A DNA stretch of 7,900 nt, taken from positions 1-7,900 of the forward strand of contig CALWAA010000046.1 of assembly GCA_944372725.1 (NCBI GenBank). Direction: 5' to 3'. Source of the DNA: an uncultured Bacilli bacterium (GTDB taxonomy: Bacteria > Bacillota_I > Bacilli_A > RF39 > UBA660). Both the position numbers and the translations under genes were made by a program. Positions within the stretch are counted from its first letter, which is position 1. Each line of letters begins with the position of its first letter. Shown here in pieces: positions 6,313-7,900 of the stretch. The notes under the pieces were generated by a model, which saw only the letters and a list, made by a program, of their open reading frames with translations, was not told where the DNA came from and did not search any database.

Positions 6313-7061
6313 AAAAATTACTTTTAATTCATGGTTGGGATTATGATAATTATTATGGTAGAGTTACCGAAGAAGCTTGGAATAATCGGGGAAAGTTTAT
6401 TGAAGCTTTAGAAAAGCATTTTATTGTCAGACGTCCTGATTTACCAGGTTTTGGTTTAGAGAAAGAACCTAAAGTAAAAGGGTATACTATTTTAGATTAC
6501 GCTCGTTTTATTCATGATTATATTGTAAAAAATAATTATTATCCAGATTATATTTTAGGTTATTCTTTTGGAGGGGCAGTTGCCCTTACTTATTTGAAGA
6601 TGTATGGTGGTCATGAAAAATATATTTTGTGTTCACCAGCTTTAATTCGGAATCATAACAATTCTAAAAAATATATGAAAACGCCAAAAATATTAGACCC
6701 TATTCGCAATAAAATAAGAGATTTTTATTTGATTCATAAAGTTAAAGTTCCTGAAATGGTTTATGGTACTAAGTTTCTTAGAAATACTTATCAGTCCATT
6801 GTTAGAGTAGAAATTACAAGTTATTTAGAAGAAATAAATCCAAAACAATTTATTATTATATATGGTGAACAAGATGATATGGTTGACCCAAATAGAATGG
6901 TAAATTTAGTTAGTGATAAGGTTTTAAAAAGAATTCACTTTATTAAAGGTGGAGGTCATGATATTGCTAATACACATACACAAGAGATTGTAAATCTTAT
7001 TCTTGATTTTGATAAGGAAAATGGAAAGAAGGATAAATCTTGCCAGAAATTGCAGAAGTAG
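6309..7061 (+). CDS. Alpha/beta hydrolase, substrate unknown
   Basis: A 250-residue alpha/beta-hydrolase-fold enzyme, cytoplasmic, with no signal peptide. Landmarks in order: LLLIHGW (4-10) for the oxyanion-hole strand, RPDLPGFG (42-49), nucleophile elbow GYSFGG (84-89; Ser86), IIIYGEQDDMVDP (182-194; acid Asp189), and GGGHDIA (214-220; His217). The triad is therefore complete and the enzyme is probably an active esterase, lipase-like or peptidase-like hydrolase. A cap region of about 115-175 is rich in Lys/Arg and Tyr, and its sequence does not point to a substrate. The start is fixed by the ATGA overlap with the Mur-like gene and by the GAGGAG site. The last 15 or so residues (KENGKKDKSCQKLQK) are lysine-rich and come from DNA that also holds the mutM ribosome binding site and start, so they may be unselected for structure. 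Linkage to the Mur-like ligase suggests a shared substrate, but this is inference only. Confidence 0.85.
   Translation: MKKLLLIHGWDYDNYYGRVTEEAWNNRGKFIEALEKHFIVRRPDLPGFGLEKEPKVKGYTILDYARFIHDYIVKNNYYPDYILGYSFGGAVALTYLKMYGGHEKYILCSPALIRNHNNSKKYMKTPKILDPIRNKIRDFYLIHKVKVPEMVYGTKFLRNTYQSIVRVEITSYLEEINPKQFIIIYGEQDDMVDPNRMVNLVSDKVLKRIHFIKGGGHDIANTHTQEIVNLILDFDKENGKKDKSCQKLQK
7027..7033 (+). promoter_or_regulatory. Ribosome binding site of mutM, inside the hydrolase gene
   Basis: AGAAGGA, 6 bases before the TTG at 7040. It lies within the hydrolase coding region and supports the uncommon start codon. Confidence 0.75.
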
Positions 7062-7858
7062 AAACAGTTAGAAATACTTTAAAGAAAAGAATATTACATA
7101 AAAAAATAAAAGAAGTAGAAGTGTATTATGAGCCGATAATTGAAAGTAATCTCTTTTCTTTTAAAAATGATTTAATTGGTGAATCTTTTATTGATATTAA
7201 AAGAAGAGGAAAATGGCTTATTTTTGAAACGGAAAAGTATTATTTATTGTCGCATCTTAGAATGGAAGGTAAATATTTTATTAAAGATAGGAAAGAGGCT
7301 AAAGCAAAACATGAACATGTTATTTTTATCTTTGATGATGATACTACTTTAAGATATGCTGATACAAGAAAGTTTGGTAGAATGCAATTGATTTTCAAAG
7401 ATGAATTAGAACAAACGGAATGTATTAAGAAACAAGGATTAGAACCTAGTGATGAAGCTTTAACTGCAGATTATCTACTTCAAAAGTTTCAAAATAAGCA
7501 TATTCCGATTAAAACAGCATTACTTGACCAAACCATTATTAGTGGGCTGGGCAATATTTATGCAAATGAAGTTTTGTTTTATGCTAAAGTAAATCCTTTG
7601 AAGAGTGCGGGAAGTCTTACAAAAGATGAATGTGAGAAAATTTGCGAAGGTGCTTGTGAAATTATAAAGGAAGCAATTGAAATGGGTGGTACAACGATTC
7701 GAAGTTATACATCTAGTTTAGGAGTAACGGGAAGATTTCAACAAAACTTAAAGGTTCATAAACGTGAAGGAGAAGATTGTTTGGTTTGTGGGACAAAGAT
7801 TCTTAATGTAAAAGTTGGAGGAAGAAGTACTTATTATTGTCCTAATTGTCAAAAATAA
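7040..7858 (+). CDS. mutM: Formamidopyrimidine-DNA glycosylase (8-oxoguanine glycosylase / AP lyase)
   Basis: A 272-residue base-excision enzyme that removes 8-oxoguanine and formamidopyrimidines and nicks the abasic site. The start is TTG: the protein must open M-P-E because Pro2 becomes the catalytic N-terminal amine and Glu3 assists, and MPEIAEVETV fits. K58 (RRGKWL) matches the conserved lysine, M75, R110 and F112 (TRKFGR) match the void-filling triad, and SGLGNIYANE (168-177) carries the helix-2-turn-helix asparagine N172. The C-terminal zinc finger is complete (C247, C250, C267, C270) with R261 in its hairpin. Length is typical. Residue 5 is Ala where the family usually has Pro (MPELPEVET), a mild oddity. 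It overlaps the hydrolase gene by 22 bases and is last in the polA operon; pairing with polA makes sense because the polymerase fills the gap this enzyme's pathway creates. Confidence 0.96.
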   Translation: MPEIAEVETVRNTLKKRILHKKIKEVEVYYEPIIESNLFSFKNDLIGESFIDIKRRGKWLIFETEKYYLLSHLRMEGKYFIKDRKEAKAKHEHVIFIFDDDTTLRYADTRKFGRMQLIFKDELEQTECIKKQGLEPSDEALTADYLLQKFQNKHIPIKTALLDQTIISGLGNIYANEVLFYAKVNPLKSAGSLTKDECEKICEGACEIIKEAIEMGGTTIRSYTSSLGVTGRFQQNLKVHKREGEDCLVCGTKILNVKVGGRSTYYCPNCQK

Positions 7859-7900
7859 AAGCAATAAACTATTCAAAAAAGATTGGTTTATTGCTTTTTT
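7857..7900 (+). terminator. Strong Rho-independent terminator at the end of the polA-mutM operon
   Basis: The left arm AAAAGCAATAAAC (7857-7869) pairs perfectly with GTTTATTGCTTTT (7886-7898), giving 13 pairs. The inner part can extend (T-G, A-T, a mismatch, T-A, C-G) to close a loop of six A (7875-7880). The T-run 7895-7900 reaches the window edge. The A/T symmetry means it may also work for a gene coming from the right. The mutM TAA (7856-7858) is partly in the left arm. Confidence 0.9.

Noticed and set aside
6309..6324. TGA read as tryptophan (Mycoplasma code 4)
   Set aside because: Reading through would add only a few residues before TAA, so this stop alone is not decisive, but every Trp codon I checked is TGG and the ATGA overlap is typical of code 11.
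1..7900. CRISPR arrays, tRNA or rRNA genes, insertion sequence ends
   Set aside because: No regularly spaced repeats, no cloverleaf or rRNA-like segments and no flanking inverted repeats were seen; intergenic space is under about 110 bases everywhere.

Overview
The window looks like a chromosomal segment from a low-GC Firmicute (Bacilli, Erysipelotrichia or RF39-like gut lineage). DNA and codon use are very AT-rich. The DNA polymerase I has a Bacillus-type degenerate proofreading domain, Shine-Dalgarno sites are strong, and polA and mutM share an operon as in Firmicutes. All visible tryptophan codons are TGG and one TGA serves as a stop in an ATGA overlap, so the standard bacterial code (11) fits better than the Mycoplasma code. 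Species-level placement is not possible from the sequence alone.

All genes are on the + strand. Positions 1-219 hold the C-terminal end of a PD-(D/E)XK nuclease-family transposase (Rpn-like), closed by a hairpin terminator. Positions 296-1438 encode an AI-2E-family membrane transporter with its own -10 box. After a weak terminator and a very good promoter (TTGACT, 17 bp, TGTTATGAT), 1539-2315 encodes an uncharacterised protein that reads as a divergent protein-kinase fold; a weak hairpin terminator follows.

The rest is one four-gene operon starting at an extended -10 promoter (2346-2354): polA, a degenerate Mur-ligase-like ATPase, an alpha/beta hydrolase and mutM. The genes abut or overlap (polA stop inside the next ribosome binding site; ATGA overlap; 22-base overlap into mutM) and the operon ends at a strong terminator at the window's right edge. 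polA and mutM form a known DNA-repair pairing (gap filling and 8-oxoguanine excision). The two genes wedged between them have no obvious repair role and are the most interesting part of the window.

Four start sites upstream of the longest reading frame starts are better placed at codons with proper ribosome binding site spacing: 296 for the transporter, 2380 for polA, 4966 for the Mur-like gene, and the TTG at 7040 for mutM, which is fixed by the catalytic Pro2. No RNA gene, CRISPR array, insertion sequence end or att site was seen. Overall this is mostly ordinary core chromosome; I do not see strong evidence for a new defence or mobile system.
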